From Chloroflexota bacterium (lineage in GTDB: Bacteria > Chloroflexota > Ktedonobacteria > Ktedonobacterales > Ktedonobacteraceae): 64,000 bases of DNA. The stretch's first letter is position 1. Every line of letters begins with the position of its first letter. The DNA lies in NCBI GenBank assembly GCA_902812455.1, contig CADDZH010000011.1, forward strand, positions 6,381 through 70,380. Direction: 5' to 3'. Both the position numbers and the translations under genes were made by a program. Of this stretch, positions 9,436 to 18,984 are shown one piece after another. A model generated the notes under the pieces. It did no database searches. It saw nothing but the letters and a program-made list of their open reading frames with translations, and was not told the origin of the DNA.

Positions 9436-9536
9436 GGTTCTCCGTCCTTTGGGGTGATTGACGAGAAGTAGCCGATAAATCGGCAGTGGGCGCAATGAAT
9501 TGCGCCCCTACGGTTCACCCGGAAGGATGGAGACCC
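9436..9536. repeat. Dispersed repeat family B, copy 1 (complete)
   Basis: A complete copy: left arm GGTTCTCCGTCCTTTGGGGT, core with GCCGATAAATCGGC, a second hairpin, and right arm TTCACCCGGAAGGATGGAGA. The arms are imperfect inverted repeats of each other, so the whole unit can fold. It lies in the 375-base space before the membrane-protein gene, and another copy ends that gene. Confidence 0.8.
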
Positions 9537-9606
9537 GAAAAACCTTATGTAAGGTACTACAGGATACCACCCTGATTGGCTTACTCTCAAGGCGGAGACA
9601 CGAATC

Positions 9607-10680
9607 ATGAACATACAACAGGTGTTTGCCCGCAATAAACACTCGGGTGTGCTACTCGAGCGGTTTCTCATTGCCAGTGTTGCCACTGTGCTAGTGATCC
9701 GCTTCTACCTGGCGGCCAATGGCTACCCGCAAGTGGGAGGAGGTGTATTGCACATCTCGCATCTCCTCTGGGGCGGTCTGGGCATGCTCATTGCTATAGT
9801 GCTAGCTCTCGCATTCCTGGGGAGGCGAGTGCAGTCTATCGTGGCCGTGCTAGGGGGCATTGGCTTCGGCACCTTCATTGATGAGCTTGGAAAGTTCATT
9901 ACCAGCAACAACAATTATTTTTTTCAACCAACGATTGCGCTCATCTATATCATCTATATCATCCTGCTCCTGATCTTCCAGATACTCGAAAGCCGGCCAT
10001 ATATTTCTGAGCAGGAGCGCCTGGCAAATGCCCTGCATATTCTGGAGGAAAAAGCCCTGCACGATATGCATGAACAGGACAAGAAGGAAGTCCTCTTGCT
10101 CCTGCGCCCAAAGGACTCGCAGGAGTCCAGTTTGAAACTGCTGGCCGATGCAGTCGAGCGTATACCCGCGCTACCGGATAAGCCTCCAGGGCCACTGCAA
10201 AGAATGGCCCGCGCTACTAGAAACCTTTGGCATCATCTTATTGACGCACCGTATTTTGCCAGCATCATCATCTTCTTCTTTACTGGCTATGCGCTGCTCT
10301 TCACCCTGTTGATGATGCCTGGAATCGTGAATCTGGCAGTACACGACGTGATCACAGGCATCGTTAAAATCGGCTGGTTTGGCTCCTCGTTCTTATCCTA
10401 CGTGATGATTTTGATCGGCATATTATCCTTGCGGAGATCGCGCCTTGCGGCCTATACCTGGTTCAAGCGATACATACTCGTGTCGATTTTTCTCACCCAG
10501 GTCTTCCTGCTCTACACACGGCCTATGGGAGCGCTTGAAGGGTTGCTCGTGAATCTCATTGTACTGGCCGTTCTCAATTATCTGATACGCAACCAGCGGC
10601 TGGATTTACAGCAAAAAGGGTCTCCATCCTTTAGGGTGATCGACGAGAATGTGCCGATAAATCGGCGCTGGCCGCGATAA
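9607..10680 (+). CDS. Multi-pass membrane protein of unknown function
   Basis: The 357-residue protein has about eight hydrophobic helices in two blocks: residues 20-125, including the polar-in-membrane stretch GFGTFIDELGKFITSNNNYF, and residues 215-335. A soluble cytosolic loop (about 130-205, helical, rich in Lys and Glu) separates them. No transporter or enzyme signature is recognised. The start ATG at 9607 follows AAGGCGGAGA. The last 20 residues (GSPSFRVIDENVPINRRWPR) are translated from repeat B copy 2, so the native stop codon was probably lost when the repeat arrived. With copy 1 upstream, the gene is bracketed by two direct repeats. Confidence 0.65.
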   Translation: MNIQQVFARNKHSGVLLERFLIASVATVLVIRFYLAANGYPQVGGGVLHISHLLWGGLGMLIAIVLALAFLGRRVQSIVAVLGGIGFGTFIDELGKFITSNNNYFFQPTIALIYIIYIILLLIFQILESRPYISEQERLANALHILEEKALHDMHEQDKKEVLLLLRPKDSQESSLKLLADAVERIPALPDKPPGPLQRMARATRNLWHHLIDAPYFASIIIFFFTGYALLFTLLMMPGIVNLAVHDVITGIVKIGWFGSSFLSYVMILIGILSLRRSRLAAYTWFKRYILVSIFLTQVFLLYTRPMGALEGLLVNLIVLAVLNYLIRNQRLDLQQKGSPSFRVIDENVPINRRWPR

Positions 10681-10717
10681 ATCGGGCCCTACAGTTCACC
10701 CGCAAGGATGGAGAGCC
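10618..10717. repeat. Dispersed repeat family B, copy 2, overlapping a coding end
   Basis: A complete copy in the same orientation as copy 1: GGGTCTCCATCCTTTAGGGT, the GCCGATAAATCGGC core, then TTCACCCGCAAGGATGGAGA. It begins inside the upstream membrane-protein gene, encodes that protein's last 20 residues and provides its stop codon. Confidence 0.8.
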
Positions 10718-11367
10718 AGCAAAAAAAGGAGCTAGTCCAGAGGAAGAAAGTATGATACAATAGGAATGTGTTTAGCAGAACACGTTCGCTGGCGCGATCA
10801 CATTCATTTTTATAACCATAGCCGGCTCGCTGGTAATACCTTATATAGAAGCTCGAGCCGAGGGGTTGAGATTAGAATGCAAAACCGAGTTGCTCTTTCG
10901 CCCCGAACGTGCTGCTTTAGTGGCCGTTGACCCCTTGGCTGGCCCAGATATATGGGCTTGTGCCCTCTTAACAAGAGAGAGGCGCTTCAAGAGCAACGGC
11001 ATAGTGTAGACAAAGAAAACCGGATCGGGTCACCTCTTGTGGGAGGAACATGCTGGGGATGAAGTAGGCGAAGGCATAGATAGAGGCTTGTGTCTACCTG
11101 GTCGCTATGATTGCTTTTCAAACTGAACAACGCGGATCGGCATAGTGGGGCTTTAGCTATCGTGCCCCTTATCAAGATAGAGAACGAAAGCACTTACATC
11201 GTTGATCTCGTCCCGAAGACCCGTTGTATAAACAGAAGACGACAGGTATAGGCAAGGTACAGGTACAAACAAAGGAAAAAATTTGCCTCGGCCCTCTTTC
11301 GTCGAATACGCTCCACAGCAGTTACCTGCATGTGCTCCGGTCCGGTAAGTTGAGACTGGAGAGCTTA
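10718..11367 (+). other. 650-base non-coding stretch with several small hairpins
   Basis: No credible ORF is found. Three short stem-loops are visible: GCCCA/TGGGC at 10942-10957, CTCTT/AAGAG at 10965-10977 and CCTC/GAGG at 11033-11046. A TACAAT-like box lies near 10756. It could be a long leader of the NYN-protein gene or a separate structured RNA. No known RNA family (RNase P, SRP, tmRNA, 6S) could be matched by eye. Confidence 0.3.
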
Positions 11368-13359
11368 GTGACAACACAACATACTCATCCTGAACACAGT
11401 GACGTTGATACAGGCGTCACTGGGCATTTCTTTGCTCCTGAAAGCAATGCAACGTCACAAGATCAGGCCGGAACTTCTTCTGAGCCTGAACAGCCCTCCT
11501 CTGTAGTTGAGCCGAACCAGCCTGAGACCGGCGAGGCCATTGCAGAAGAGATTTCCTCTCCTGAAGAACTTGGAGAAGCGCCAGGAAATAGTGGCGTCTA
11601 TACAGGTGAAGAGGAAGTTCGCCTTTTCACCGACTTCATCGAGGAATTTCTTCAATCGGAGGAGCGCTTTCAAACATCATTACAAACATATTATGGGGAG
11701 ACACAGCCGTCTCCTGGAGAAGGGCAGGAAGAACCTGCACCAGCGCCCAAAGAGGCGCCTACCTCACCGCTCTTGCGCCCGCCTTCGCGCTCGCGTCCAC
11801 CTCGCCATAGAGGAATGCGCCATCGTGAAGGAAAACCTGTAGAAGAAAAGCAAGCAGCGGGAACAACGGCACCAGCTCCGGTGGTTTCAGAGGAAGCCCA
11901 GGCGGCAGAGCTGACAACCAGGACTGCGGCTGAACCGGCCCCACAAACAGCAAGCGCGGAACCTGCCACCGCTCCCACAACGGGTGAAGGTGAGCAACCG
12001 GCGCGCCCGGCTCGCCGGTATCGCTTTGATCGTCCTGCTGCACCGCCCGTTCCAGCCGCAGGAAAAACACCTCCCGCTTCACCGGCGCCGGTACCGATAC
12101 CGGCAGGCCAGGAAAACGGGCAGGCAGGCGAGAAGGAAGTGGCGACTCCGGCGCAGGGAAAGTCCCAAGAGCAGAGCGCCCAGCCGCAGCCGGTTGCTCA
12201 GGCCTCAGAAGCTGCGGGAGCCGAGAGCAGCGCCGCAAAAGCAGAAGAGCGCCGCAAACAAGGGCAGGAGCAGCAGGCAGGCAAAGAGCAAGCTGCCACA
12301 CAACAGGCGCAAGAGGTAGCAGCTCCTCCAGCCCCTGCTACGCCTCAGAAGGAAGAGGTCAGTCCTGAGGAGCTACCGCCCCTGGAATATTCAGAGCTAC
12401 AAAAAGCAAGCTCGCGGCGCAGGCGCCGCCGGCGTGCCAATAATGCCGCGGCTGCTCCCACAACCAGCGCTCCTCAGGCAGGAGCGCCAGAGGCTCCTTC
12501 AACAGGGGTTCCAGGGCCTTCGGTTGCCACGCCTGTTACACCGGCTGCTACTCCGCCGGGACAATACAGCATCCTCTCCGGCTATACCGTCAACCAGATG
12601 AATCAGGGCGATGGCGGAGGTCCTTTTATGCCCCCGGAACCATCGCCTGCGCGTGGCAGTATAGCTGCTCAACGGGCTCGCTCTGTCCGTACCGATATGC
12701 AGCGCGCCCCTGTTGCTCCCATTCGTCCTACGGAGGCCAGCCCCGTTTCGGTACAACAGCTTGCCAACGTCATCTCTCATGCCTTCCAGGTGCAGACCGA
12801 TCGCATGATTGCCGAGCTACGGCACGCGACCCAATCGCCGACCAATATCTCGGTCTCGCTGCCGCCGTTTCCTTCTAACGAGCGCGTCGGCGTCTTTGTG
12901 GATGTGGCGAACCTGCTCTACTCGGCGCGCACCCTGCGCATCACCATAGATTTTGCCAAGTTGCTGGATTTCTTACGTGGCAACCGCCGCCTCGTCAGGG
13001 CCCATGCTTACTGCCCCACCAGCCCGCAGCCGGGCGATGAGCAAATGTTCTTGCAAGCTGTCAAGGGCCTGGGCTATCGCATCACTACGAAGAATTACAA
13101 GACCTTCTCCAGCGGGGCGAAAAAGGCGGATCTCGACCTTGATCTCTGCATGGATGTCGTGCGCCTCGTTGAGAGCAAGTCTGTGGATTGTATCGTGCTG
13201 GTCAGTGGCGACAGCGATTTTATGCCGATGCTCGACTACTGCTCCGATCACGGTGTACGGGTCGAGGTAGCGGCATTCGACGAAGCTATGTCAGCTTCGC
13301 TGCGCCAGAGCTGCGATCTGTTCATCAACCTGGCGATGCTCGAAGAGATCCGCGCCTGA
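11368..13359 (+). CDS. NYN (LabA/DUF88-type) nuclease-fold protein with long disordered N-terminus
   Basis: The C-terminal ~160 residues form a NYN domain of the PIN-like nuclease superfamily. It has GVFVDVANLLY with Asp512, KKADLDLDLCMDV with Asp588, and VLVSGDSDFMPML with Asp615 and Asp617. These acidic residues would bind the metal for RNA cleavage. The ~500 residues before it are low-complexity, rich in Pro, Ala, Glu and Gln, with two Arg clusters (RPPSRSRPPRHRGMRHR and SSRRRRRRR), probably disordered and able to bind nucleic acid. I chose the GTG at 11368, with GGAGAG 4 bases upstream, rather than the TTG at 11224, whose extra 48 residues do not look coding. A strong terminator follows. 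Target RNA is unknown. Confidence 0.75.
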   Translation: MTTQHTHPEHSDVDTGVTGHFFAPESNATSQDQAGTSSEPEQPSSVVEPNQPETGEAIAEEISSPEELGEAPGNSGVYTGEEEVRLFTDFIEEFLQSEERFQTSLQTYYGETQPSPGEGQEEPAPAPKEAPTSPLLRPPSRSRPPRHRGMRHREGKPVEEKQAAGTTAPAPVVSEEAQAAELTTRTAAEPAPQTASAEPATAPTTGEGEQPARPARRYRFDRPAAPPVPAAGKTPPASPAPVPIPAGQENGQAGEKEVATPAQGKSQEQSAQPQPVAQASEAAGAESSAAKAEERRKQGQEQQAGKEQAATQQAQEVAAPPAPATPQKEEVSPEELPPLEYSELQKASSRRRRRRRANNAAAAPTTSAPQAGAPEAPSTGVPGPSVATPVTPAATPPGQYSILSGYTVNQMNQGDGGGPFMPPEPSPARGSIAAQRARSVRTDMQRAPVAPIRPTEASPVSVQQLANVISHAFQVQTDRMIAELRHATQSPTNISVSLPPFPSNERVGVFVDVANLLYSARTLRITIDFAKLLDFLRGNRRLVRAHAYCPTSPQPGDEQMFLQAVKGLGYRITTKNYKTFSSGAKKADLDLDLCMDVVRLVESKSVDCIVLVSGDSDFMPMLDYCSDHGVRVEVAAFDEAMSASLRQSCDLFINLAMLEEIRA

Positions 13360-13395
13360 TCGGCCCTCGTCATCCGAACAGGTCTTGATCATTTA

Positions 13396-13423
13396 AAAGC
13401 CCATCGATTCGATGGGCTTTTTT
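13396..13423 (+). terminator. Rho-independent terminator after the NYN gene
   Basis: A perfect 11-bp stem AAAGCCCATCG/CGATGGGCTTT with loop ATT runs straight into a T tract. It lies 37 bases past the NYN stop codon. With A residues on the 5' side it may work in both directions. Confidence 0.9.
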
Positions 13424-13675
13424 GGTGAGAAATATTCCCCTGGCTACGTATCTTTGAATAGGAATGCTCTATCTGGCTGTTCCACAACATGGAACAATTC
13501 TACAAGCAGAGTTTTTCATGGTATACTGGACAGAAGGGAGGGAACTACTGCCATCCCATCGTTTATTTTTGTACAAGAGTTCATCTCTCATAATGCTGTG
13601 GACCATATGTCACTGACCTGATGCTCAGAGGGCATCTTTGCTCAGAACAGAGGAGAAAGAAAGGAAGCATCACCC

Positions 13676-14755
13676 ATGCGAAGATTCGGAGGCCTGGTAC
13701 GCATTGCTGCGGTGCTCGCCATATTTTTGCTGCTGGCCGCTTGCGGCAGCACCACCACAACGACCAGCGGTGGAAGTGGAAGCACCTCAACATGTAAATC
13801 GTCTGTAAAAGTCGCGCTGGTAACCGATATCGGTGGCTTGAACGACAACGGCTTTAACCATCTGGCCTACACGGGCTATACGAAAGCCCAAAAACAGTAT
13901 TGCTACCCAACCGAAATCATTCAGACGCAATCACAGAGCGACTATGTAAAGAACCTGACGCTGGCCGCGCAGGAAGCCAACCTGGTGATAGCGGTAGGCT
14001 TCTTGATGCAGACGCCTCTTTATCACGTCGCCCAGCAGTATCCTAACGTCAAATTTGCCATTGTCGATGGCTGTGCCGTTCCCAATCCCAATACCGGCGC
14101 CTGCCAGACGCTGCCCAATGTGGCGCCCCTCTTCTTTAAGGAGCAGGAGGCGGGTTGTCTTGTGGGAGCTATTGCGGGCCAGATGGAGGTAGACGGCAAA
14201 TCCAAGGTGCCCAACTTGCTCGGTTTCAACACCATCTCAGCGGTTGGCGGCCTGTCTATTCCGCCGGTCAATCGCTATATTGCCGGGTACAAGTACTGCG
14301 CGAAGAAAGTTGACCCGTCGGTAACCGTTGTCATCGATTACTCGCAGGATTTTGCCGATACTGCCAAGTGTAAAGACGTGGCTCAGAGCCAGATCAGCCA
14401 GCATCACGCCGACATCGTCTTCCAGGTTGCCGGTGGATGCGGTATTGGCGCACTTGATGCCGCTTTCCAGAACCACGTTTATGGTATTGGCGTGGATGCT
14501 GACCAGGGATACATCCACCCCGATGTCATCACAAGCGCGCTCAAGCGTGTCGATGTTGCCGTCTACGATACCATCAAAAATACCGAAGATGGCAACTACA
14601 CCAACAACCCGCCGAAGTTTGACCTGGCGCACGATGGCGTTGGCTATGCTCCGACGACTTCGGCAGTTCCCCAGGACGCTGTACAGAAGGCAGAACAGTT
14701 CAAGCAGGAGATCCTCTCCGGCCAGCTCGTTCCGCCTGAGAACATCCCATCGTAA
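13676..14755 (+). CDS. BMP-family ABC transporter substrate-binding lipoprotein
   Basis: The 359-residue protein is the extracytoplasmic binding component of a nucleoside-type importer. It has a lipoprotein signal peptide ending in the lipobox LLAAC (Cys at about residue 23), a short Ser/Thr/Gly linker, and the BMP core: VALVTDIGGLNDNGFNHLAY, LVIAVGFLM, KFAIVDG, and FFKEQEAGCLVGAIAG. Later segments DIVFQVAGGCGIGALDAA and YGIGVDADQGY match the ligand-binding cleft of BmpA/TmpC-like proteins. Family members bind purine nucleosides. Two permease genes and a double-ATPase gene follow on the same strand. A strong hairpin separates it from them, as expected when the binding protein is made in excess. 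ATG 13676 has AAAGGAAG upstream. Confidence 0.92.
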   Translation: MRRFGGLVRIAAVLAIFLLLAACGSTTTTTSGGSGSTSTCKSSVKVALVTDIGGLNDNGFNHLAYTGYTKAQKQYCYPTEIIQTQSQSDYVKNLTLAAQEANLVIAVGFLMQTPLYHVAQQYPNVKFAIVDGCAVPNPNTGACQTLPNVAPLFFKEQEAGCLVGAIAGQMEVDGKSKVPNLLGFNTISAVGGLSIPPVNRYIAGYKYCAKKVDPSVTVVIDYSQDFADTAKCKDVAQSQISQHHADIVFQVAGGCGIGALDAAFQNHVYGIGVDADQGYIHPDVITSALKRVDVAVYDTIKNTEDGNYTNNPPKFDLAHDGVGYAPTTSAVPQDAVQKAEQFKQEILSGQLVPPENIPS

Positions 14756-14795
14756 TCGTTTGGTTCTCTTCGCGTGAAGAGCAAAGGAGCTACCA

Positions 14796-14827
14796 GCAAC
14801 AGGGCGCGGGAACCCGCGCCCTGTTGC
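14796..14827 (+). terminator. Strong 15-bp hairpin between binding-protein and permease genes
   Basis: GCAACAGGGCGCGGG pairs perfectly with CCCGCGCCCTGTTGC around a two-base gap. It is followed by a T-rich but interrupted stretch. It may terminate part of the transcripts or protect the 3' end of the binding-protein mRNA. Confidence 0.75.
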
Positions 14828-14911
14828 TTATCCTTGTTTCTTCTCACTATCGATGCTATTATACTAACAAATTTTGGGCCGTCTCCTACCTGCACATAGG
14901 AGGTCTTGCTT

Positions 14912-16255
14912 ATGGCTGTATCAATAGCACCGGCTGCTGCATCGAACTCCATGACGCGCATACGCCGGTTTGTTCAATCCCTGGGCCGTCCCGTCTTTGC
15001 GGTGGTTCTGGCAATGATCGTCGGCAGCATCGTGATCATGGTGACCTCTCCAGGCTCGATCGTTGCCCGCTTCAATGAAGCGGCGCTGGCGTATCAAACG
15101 CTCTTTACCGGCGCTTTTGGAAACCCGGAGAGTCTCTCGTTTACGCTTACCACCGTGACCCCGCTCATCCTGGCCAGTATATCGGTGGCGCTTACCTTCC
15201 GGGCTGGATTGTTTAATATTGGCGCAGAGGGGCAAATAGCAATGGGCGCTATGACGGCAGGCATCATAGGCTTTGAAGCCTCGCACTGGCCTGGCTGGAT
15301 ACTTATTCCCCTCATGCTGATTGGAAGTATCCTGGTTGGGGCGATCTGGGGCGGCATTGCGGGCTTTCTGAAGGCCTGGCGTGGCGCGCACGAAGTCGTG
15401 ACAACGATCATGTTGAACTGGATTGCCTTCTACTTTACCGATTACCTGATAGATGGCCCGTTTAAGGCTGCCAACGCTGCCGATCAGACCAATGCGCTTC
15501 CACCTCAAGCCACGTTGCCGCATATTGCCGACCTCTATAACCAGACGCTGGGCGTATTCCTGCCAAAGATTGTCCAACCCCAGCAATATCTGGTCGATGT
15601 CGGCTTCTTTTTTGCCTTGATCTGCCTGGTCCTCTACTGGTTCATTACCACCCGCACGACCTTTGGCTATGAGATTCGTGTGCTCGGCCAGAATCAAAAA
15701 GCTGCCAGGTATGCGGGCATTGCCATTAAGCGCAATATCTTTGCGGTAATGGCTATTGGAGGCGCTTTCTCCGGCCTGGCCGGCGCCCTGCAATTGATGG
15801 GCCAGTTCCCTTACCAGTTAATTGCCACGACGTTCAGCATTCAAACCACCGGTTTCGATGCCATTGGCGTGGCCCTCCTTGGCCGCACGACAGCTATCGG
15901 CGTGCTCCTGGCCTCCTTGCTTTTTGGCGGGCTGCGACAAGGTGGCACATCTATGCAGTTGCTGGCTGCTGTCCCTGGTGATCTTGTCTATATTATTCAG
16001 GCCCTGGTGCTCTTCAGCATTGCTGCCGAGTTTTTGCCTACCATCCAGCGTGCGCTGCCCAGGTGGCTGCCCTTCACGAGCAGGCCTGCTCTCGTGCCTG
16101 CCACAACCGGCATCTCAATAACAGACCTTCCAAAGAATGAGGAACGTGCTGCACGCGATGGAGGCAGCGCTAGCAAGACGGCAGAGGAAAAAGCAGCAGA
16201 GCCTGTTTCGACCAGTGATACTGGCTCCAGCCAACCTGAGAATATAGAACCTTGA
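14912..16255 (+). CDS. BMP-type (nucleoside) ABC transporter permease, first subunit
   Basis: The 447-residue integral membrane protein has about ten helices and the branched-chain/BMP permease pattern: FRAGLFNIGAEGQIAMGAM, a GFLKAWRGAHEVVTTIMLNW loop that contacts the ATPase, and a late FDAIGVALLGRTTAIG segment. This matches the YufP/NupP type of subunit. The C-terminal ~65 residues are a hydrophilic tail rich in Ala, Glu and Ser. ATG 14912 has a perfect AGGAGG 8 bases upstream; the longer TTG start at 14906 would overlap no ribosome site. It is followed after 57 bases by the partner permease. Confidence 0.92.
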   Translation: MAVSIAPAAASNSMTRIRRFVQSLGRPVFAVVLAMIVGSIVIMVTSPGSIVARFNEAALAYQTLFTGAFGNPESLSFTLTTVTPLILASISVALTFRAGLFNIGAEGQIAMGAMTAGIIGFEASHWPGWILIPLMLIGSILVGAIWGGIAGFLKAWRGAHEVVTTIMLNWIAFYFTDYLIDGPFKAANAADQTNALPPQATLPHIADLYNQTLGVFLPKIVQPQQYLVDVGFFFALICLVLYWFITTRTTFGYEIRVLGQNQKAARYAGIAIKRNIFAVMAIGGAFSGLAGALQLMGQFPYQLIATTFSIQTTGFDAIGVALLGRTTAIGVLLASLLFGGLRQGGTSMQLLAAVPGDLVYIIQALVLFSIAAEFLPTIQRALPRWLPFTSRPALVPATTGISITDLPKNEERAARDGGSASKTAEEKAAEPVSTSDTGSSQPENIEP

Positions 16256-16312
16256 TAGCGAAGCCCTGTAGACCCCTGATTGATCGGGGGGCGAGCGAAG
16301 CGAGGAACCACC

Positions 16313-17260
16313 ATGTTTTTACAAGTATTGTTGCGTGTTTTGCCATCGGGTGATCTCTGGCAGGCCACGTTGCAATTCGCGGCCCTGCTACTGTTGCCCG
16401 CGCTTGGAGGAGTCATCTCCGAGCGCAGCGGCGTTGTCAACATTGCCATGGAAGGAATGATGCTGACCGGGGCCTATGCCGGCGTGATGACAGCGCTATC
16501 GACCCACAGCGTTTTAGGCGGTGTGCTGGGCGCGTTGATCGCCGGGGGCTTGATGGCGCTCGTTCACGCCATTGTCTCTATCCAGTTTAAGGCCGACCAG
16601 ATCGTTAGCGGTATTGCGATCAATATCGCCGCGCTCGGCCTGACGAACTATCTGCTGTTTATCCAGACAGGCGGGCAGGGCGTACCAAGCCTGAGCAATA
16701 ATCTACGGCTTCCGGTGCTCTCCTGGGGGCCGCTGGCCAGTATACCCTTCGTTGGTCGCGTTTTCTTCCAGCAAAATATCATCTTTTACGTGGCTATCCT
16801 GATCCTGATAGGGATTCAATTCTTGCTCTTTCATACCAATATTGGCTTGCGCATCAGGGCTGTTGGTGAGCACCCGCAAGCAGCCGATACCGCTGGCGTG
16901 AATGTGTACCTGATCCGCTACATGTGCGTCGTAGGGAGCGGCGTGCTTTCAGGCCTGGCCGGCGCATTCCTCGCGCTGGGCGTCGCCGGCATTTTCAATT
17001 CAGATATGACGGCAGGTCGAGGCTTTATTGCCCTCGCAGCTATGATCTTTGGCAAGTATACCCCCTGGGGCACGGCTGGCGCCTGCCTCATTTTTGGTCT
17101 CGGCGAGGCTTTGAGCATACGCTTGCAGGATACCGGCATTTCTCCCAACCTGCTCAGCATCCTGCCTTACCTGCTCACCATTATCGCGCTCGTGGGCCTG
17201 GTTGGGCGCACGACACCGCCCGCTGCCGATGGCATCCCCTACGAGCCAGGAGGTGAATAA
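16313..17260 (+). CDS. BMP-type (nucleoside) ABC transporter permease, second subunit
   Basis: The 315-residue partner permease (YufQ/NupQ type) has eight to ten helices. Characteristic segments are GGVISERSGVVNIAMEGMML near the N-terminus, a QFKADQIVSGIAIN loop and GFIALAAMIFGKYTPWGT near the end. It should pair with the preceding permease to form the nucleoside channel. ATG 16313 follows GAGGAACCACC; an upstream in-frame start at 16280 would lie in the spacer. Its stop codon lies within a few bases of the ATPase start, and the ATPase ribosome site AGGAGGTG overlaps the end of this gene, so the two are translationally linked. Confidence 0.92.
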   Translation: MFLQVLLRVLPSGDLWQATLQFAALLLLPALGGVISERSGVVNIAMEGMMLTGAYAGVMTALSTHSVLGGVLGALIAGGLMALVHAIVSIQFKADQIVSGIAINIAALGLTNYLLFIQTGGQGVPSLSNNLRLPVLSWGPLASIPFVGRVFFQQNIIFYVAILILIGIQFLLFHTNIGLRIRAVGEHPQAADTAGVNVYLIRYMCVVGSGVLSGLAGAFLALGVAGIFNSDMTAGRGFIALAAMIFGKYTPWGTAGACLIFGLGEALSIRLQDTGISPNLLSILPYLLTIIALVGLVGRTTPPAADGIPYEPGGE

Positions 17261-17263
17261 ACT

Positions 17264-18847
17264 ATGCAAGAAAGCACGATGCTCGCGCCAACGCAGGAGA
17301 CTGAGGCGCCATATGCCGTGGAAATGAGGGATATTTGTAAGACCTGGCCTGGCGTGGTTGCCAACGATCATGTCAATTTGAAAGTGCGCAAAGGGGAAAT
17401 ACATGCGCTGGTCGGCGAGAACGGGGCCGGCAAAACAACCTTAATGAATATCCTTTACGGCCTGATCCGGCCCGATAGCGGCGAGATTTTCATCAATGGG
17501 CAGCGGGTACACATTAGCGGCCCACGCGATGCCATCCGGCTGAAGATCGGTATGGTCCACCAGCACTTCATGCTCATCCCTCCCCTGACTGTGGCCGAGA
17601 ATATTGTCCTGGGACACGAACCGGGCAGCGTCAGCTCTGTCTATGATATCAGGCGGGCACGCGCAGCCATCCTTGCGCTCAGCAAGCAATATGGCTTACC
17701 GATAGACCCGGATGTGCGCGTTGAAAAACTCTCTGTGGGTTTGCAGCAGCGAGTTGAGATTTTGAAAGTCCTCTATCGCGCCGCTGACATCCTGATCATG
17801 GATGAACCAACAGGCGTGCTAACGCCGCAGGAGACAACCGAATTATTTGGCGTCCTGCGCGGGCTGGTGAAACAGGGCAAGACGATCATCTTTATTACGC
17901 ATAAACTGCGCGAGGTACTGGAACTCTCCGATACCATCACGGTGCTGCGGCGCGGCAAGAACGCCGGCGAACTTGTGACGAGCCAGACAAACCAGGCCGA
18001 GATTGCCCGCTTGATGGTGGGGCGCGAGGTCTTGCTGCGTGTCAACAAGGCGCCTGCTCACCCTGGGCCGGTTGTCCTACAAGTGGAAGACCTCCACGCG
18101 CAATCAGATCGCGGTCTCGAGGTGCTGCACGGCGTCAGCTTTGAGGTGCGGGCAGGCGAGATTCTGGGTATTGCAGGCGTCGAGGGGAATGGCCAGAGCG
18201 AGCTTGTCGAAGTGCTGACAGGGATGCGCAGGCCCACCCATGGCAAGATCACCATTACGCCTGTCGAAAATGGGCAGCCTGGCCGCGCGCTGGATATCAC
18301 AGCTATGAATGCCCGTGAAGAGCGCAGGATGGGCCTGGCGCATATTCCAGAGGATCGCCGGGGAAGCGGGCTGGTTTTGACCGATTCGATCGAAGACAAC
18401 AGCATCCTGGGCCGGCAGCGCTGGCCGCAGTTCTCATGGGCTAAACTCATTTTATTGCTTCGCAATATTGCGGCCTGGGCGCGCAAGCTGATTGCCGAAT
18501 TTGATATCCGCACTCCTTCTGAGGAGGTTGCCGCCCGCGCACTCTCCGGCGGGAACCAGCAAAAGCTGATCATTGCGCGCGAAATTTCCGCTAATCCCCT
18601 CGTCTTAATTGCTGCACAGCCGACGCGGGGCGTCGATATTGGAGCCATCGAGTTTATTCACCGCCGCATCATCGAGCAGCGCGACGCCGGCAAAGCCGTG
18701 CTGCTCATCTCCGCCGAGCTGGACGAGATTCGCTCCCTTTCTGACCGCATCGCGGTCATGTACGAAGGCAATATCGTCGATATCGTCTCACCCGACGCGA
18801 CAGAGGAGCAGCTCGGTATCCTGATGACCGGCGGCTCAATAAGGTGA
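17264..18847 (+). CDS. BMP-type (nucleoside) ABC transporter ATPase with two nucleotide-binding domains
   Basis: The 527-residue ATPase powers the importer. Domain 1 has Walker [10 protein letters not shown], the signature [13 protein letters not shown] and Walker [13 protein letters not shown]. Domain 2 has a degenerate Walker A (GVEGNGQSE), signature [15 protein letters not shown] and [14 protein letters not shown] in place of a canonical Walker B, so it probably binds but does not hydrolyse ATP efficiently. This asymmetry is usual in the RbsA/YufO/NupO group. The AGGAGGTG ribosome site lies 8 bases before the ATG. It is the last gene of the transporter unit and a family A repeat follows. 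Confidence 0.93.
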   Translation: MQESTMLAPTQETEAPYAVEMRDICKTWPGVVANDHVNLKVRKGEIHALVGENGAGKTTLMNILYGLIRPDSGEIFINGQRVHISGPRDAIRLKIGMVHQHFMLIPPLTVAENIVLGHEPGSVSSVYDIRRARAAILALSKQYGLPIDPDVRVEKLSVGLQQRVEILKVLYRAADILIMDEPTGVLTPQETTELFGVLRGLVKQGKTIIFITHKLREVLELSDTITVLRRGKNAGELVTSQTNQAEIARLMVGREVLLRVNKAPAHPGPVVLQVEDLHAQSDRGLEVLHGVSFEVRAGEILGIAGVEGNGQSELVEVLTGMRRPTHGKITITPVENGQPGRALDITAMNAREERRMGLAHIPEDRRGSGLVLTDSIEDNSILGRQRWPQFSWAKLILLLRNIAAWARKLIAEFDIRTPSEEVAARALSGGNQQKLIIAREISANPLVLIAAQPTRGVDIGAIEFIHRRIIEQRDAGKAVLLISAELDEIRSLSDRIAVMYEGNIVDIVSPDATEEQLGILMTGGSIR

Positions 18848-18891
18848 TTTATGAAATGTAATGACCAGAATCGGTAATCATCGTCAAGAAC

Positions 18892-18954
18892 ATGTCATCC
18901 TGAGCGAAGGATCTCTTGGCCGGCATCGGATGCTTCGCTACGCTCAGCATGACA
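18892..18954. repeat. Dispersed repeat family A, copy 2
   Basis: ATGTCATCCTGAGCGAAGGA at the left and TTCGCTACGCTCAGCATGAC at the right form an inverted pair around a short centre. It lies between the converging transporter and glycine-cleavage operons, where it could act as a bidirectional stem-loop. Confidence 0.75.
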
Positions 18955-18984
18955 AAGGTTGCCGATCTTGATTGGTAAAGCTCA

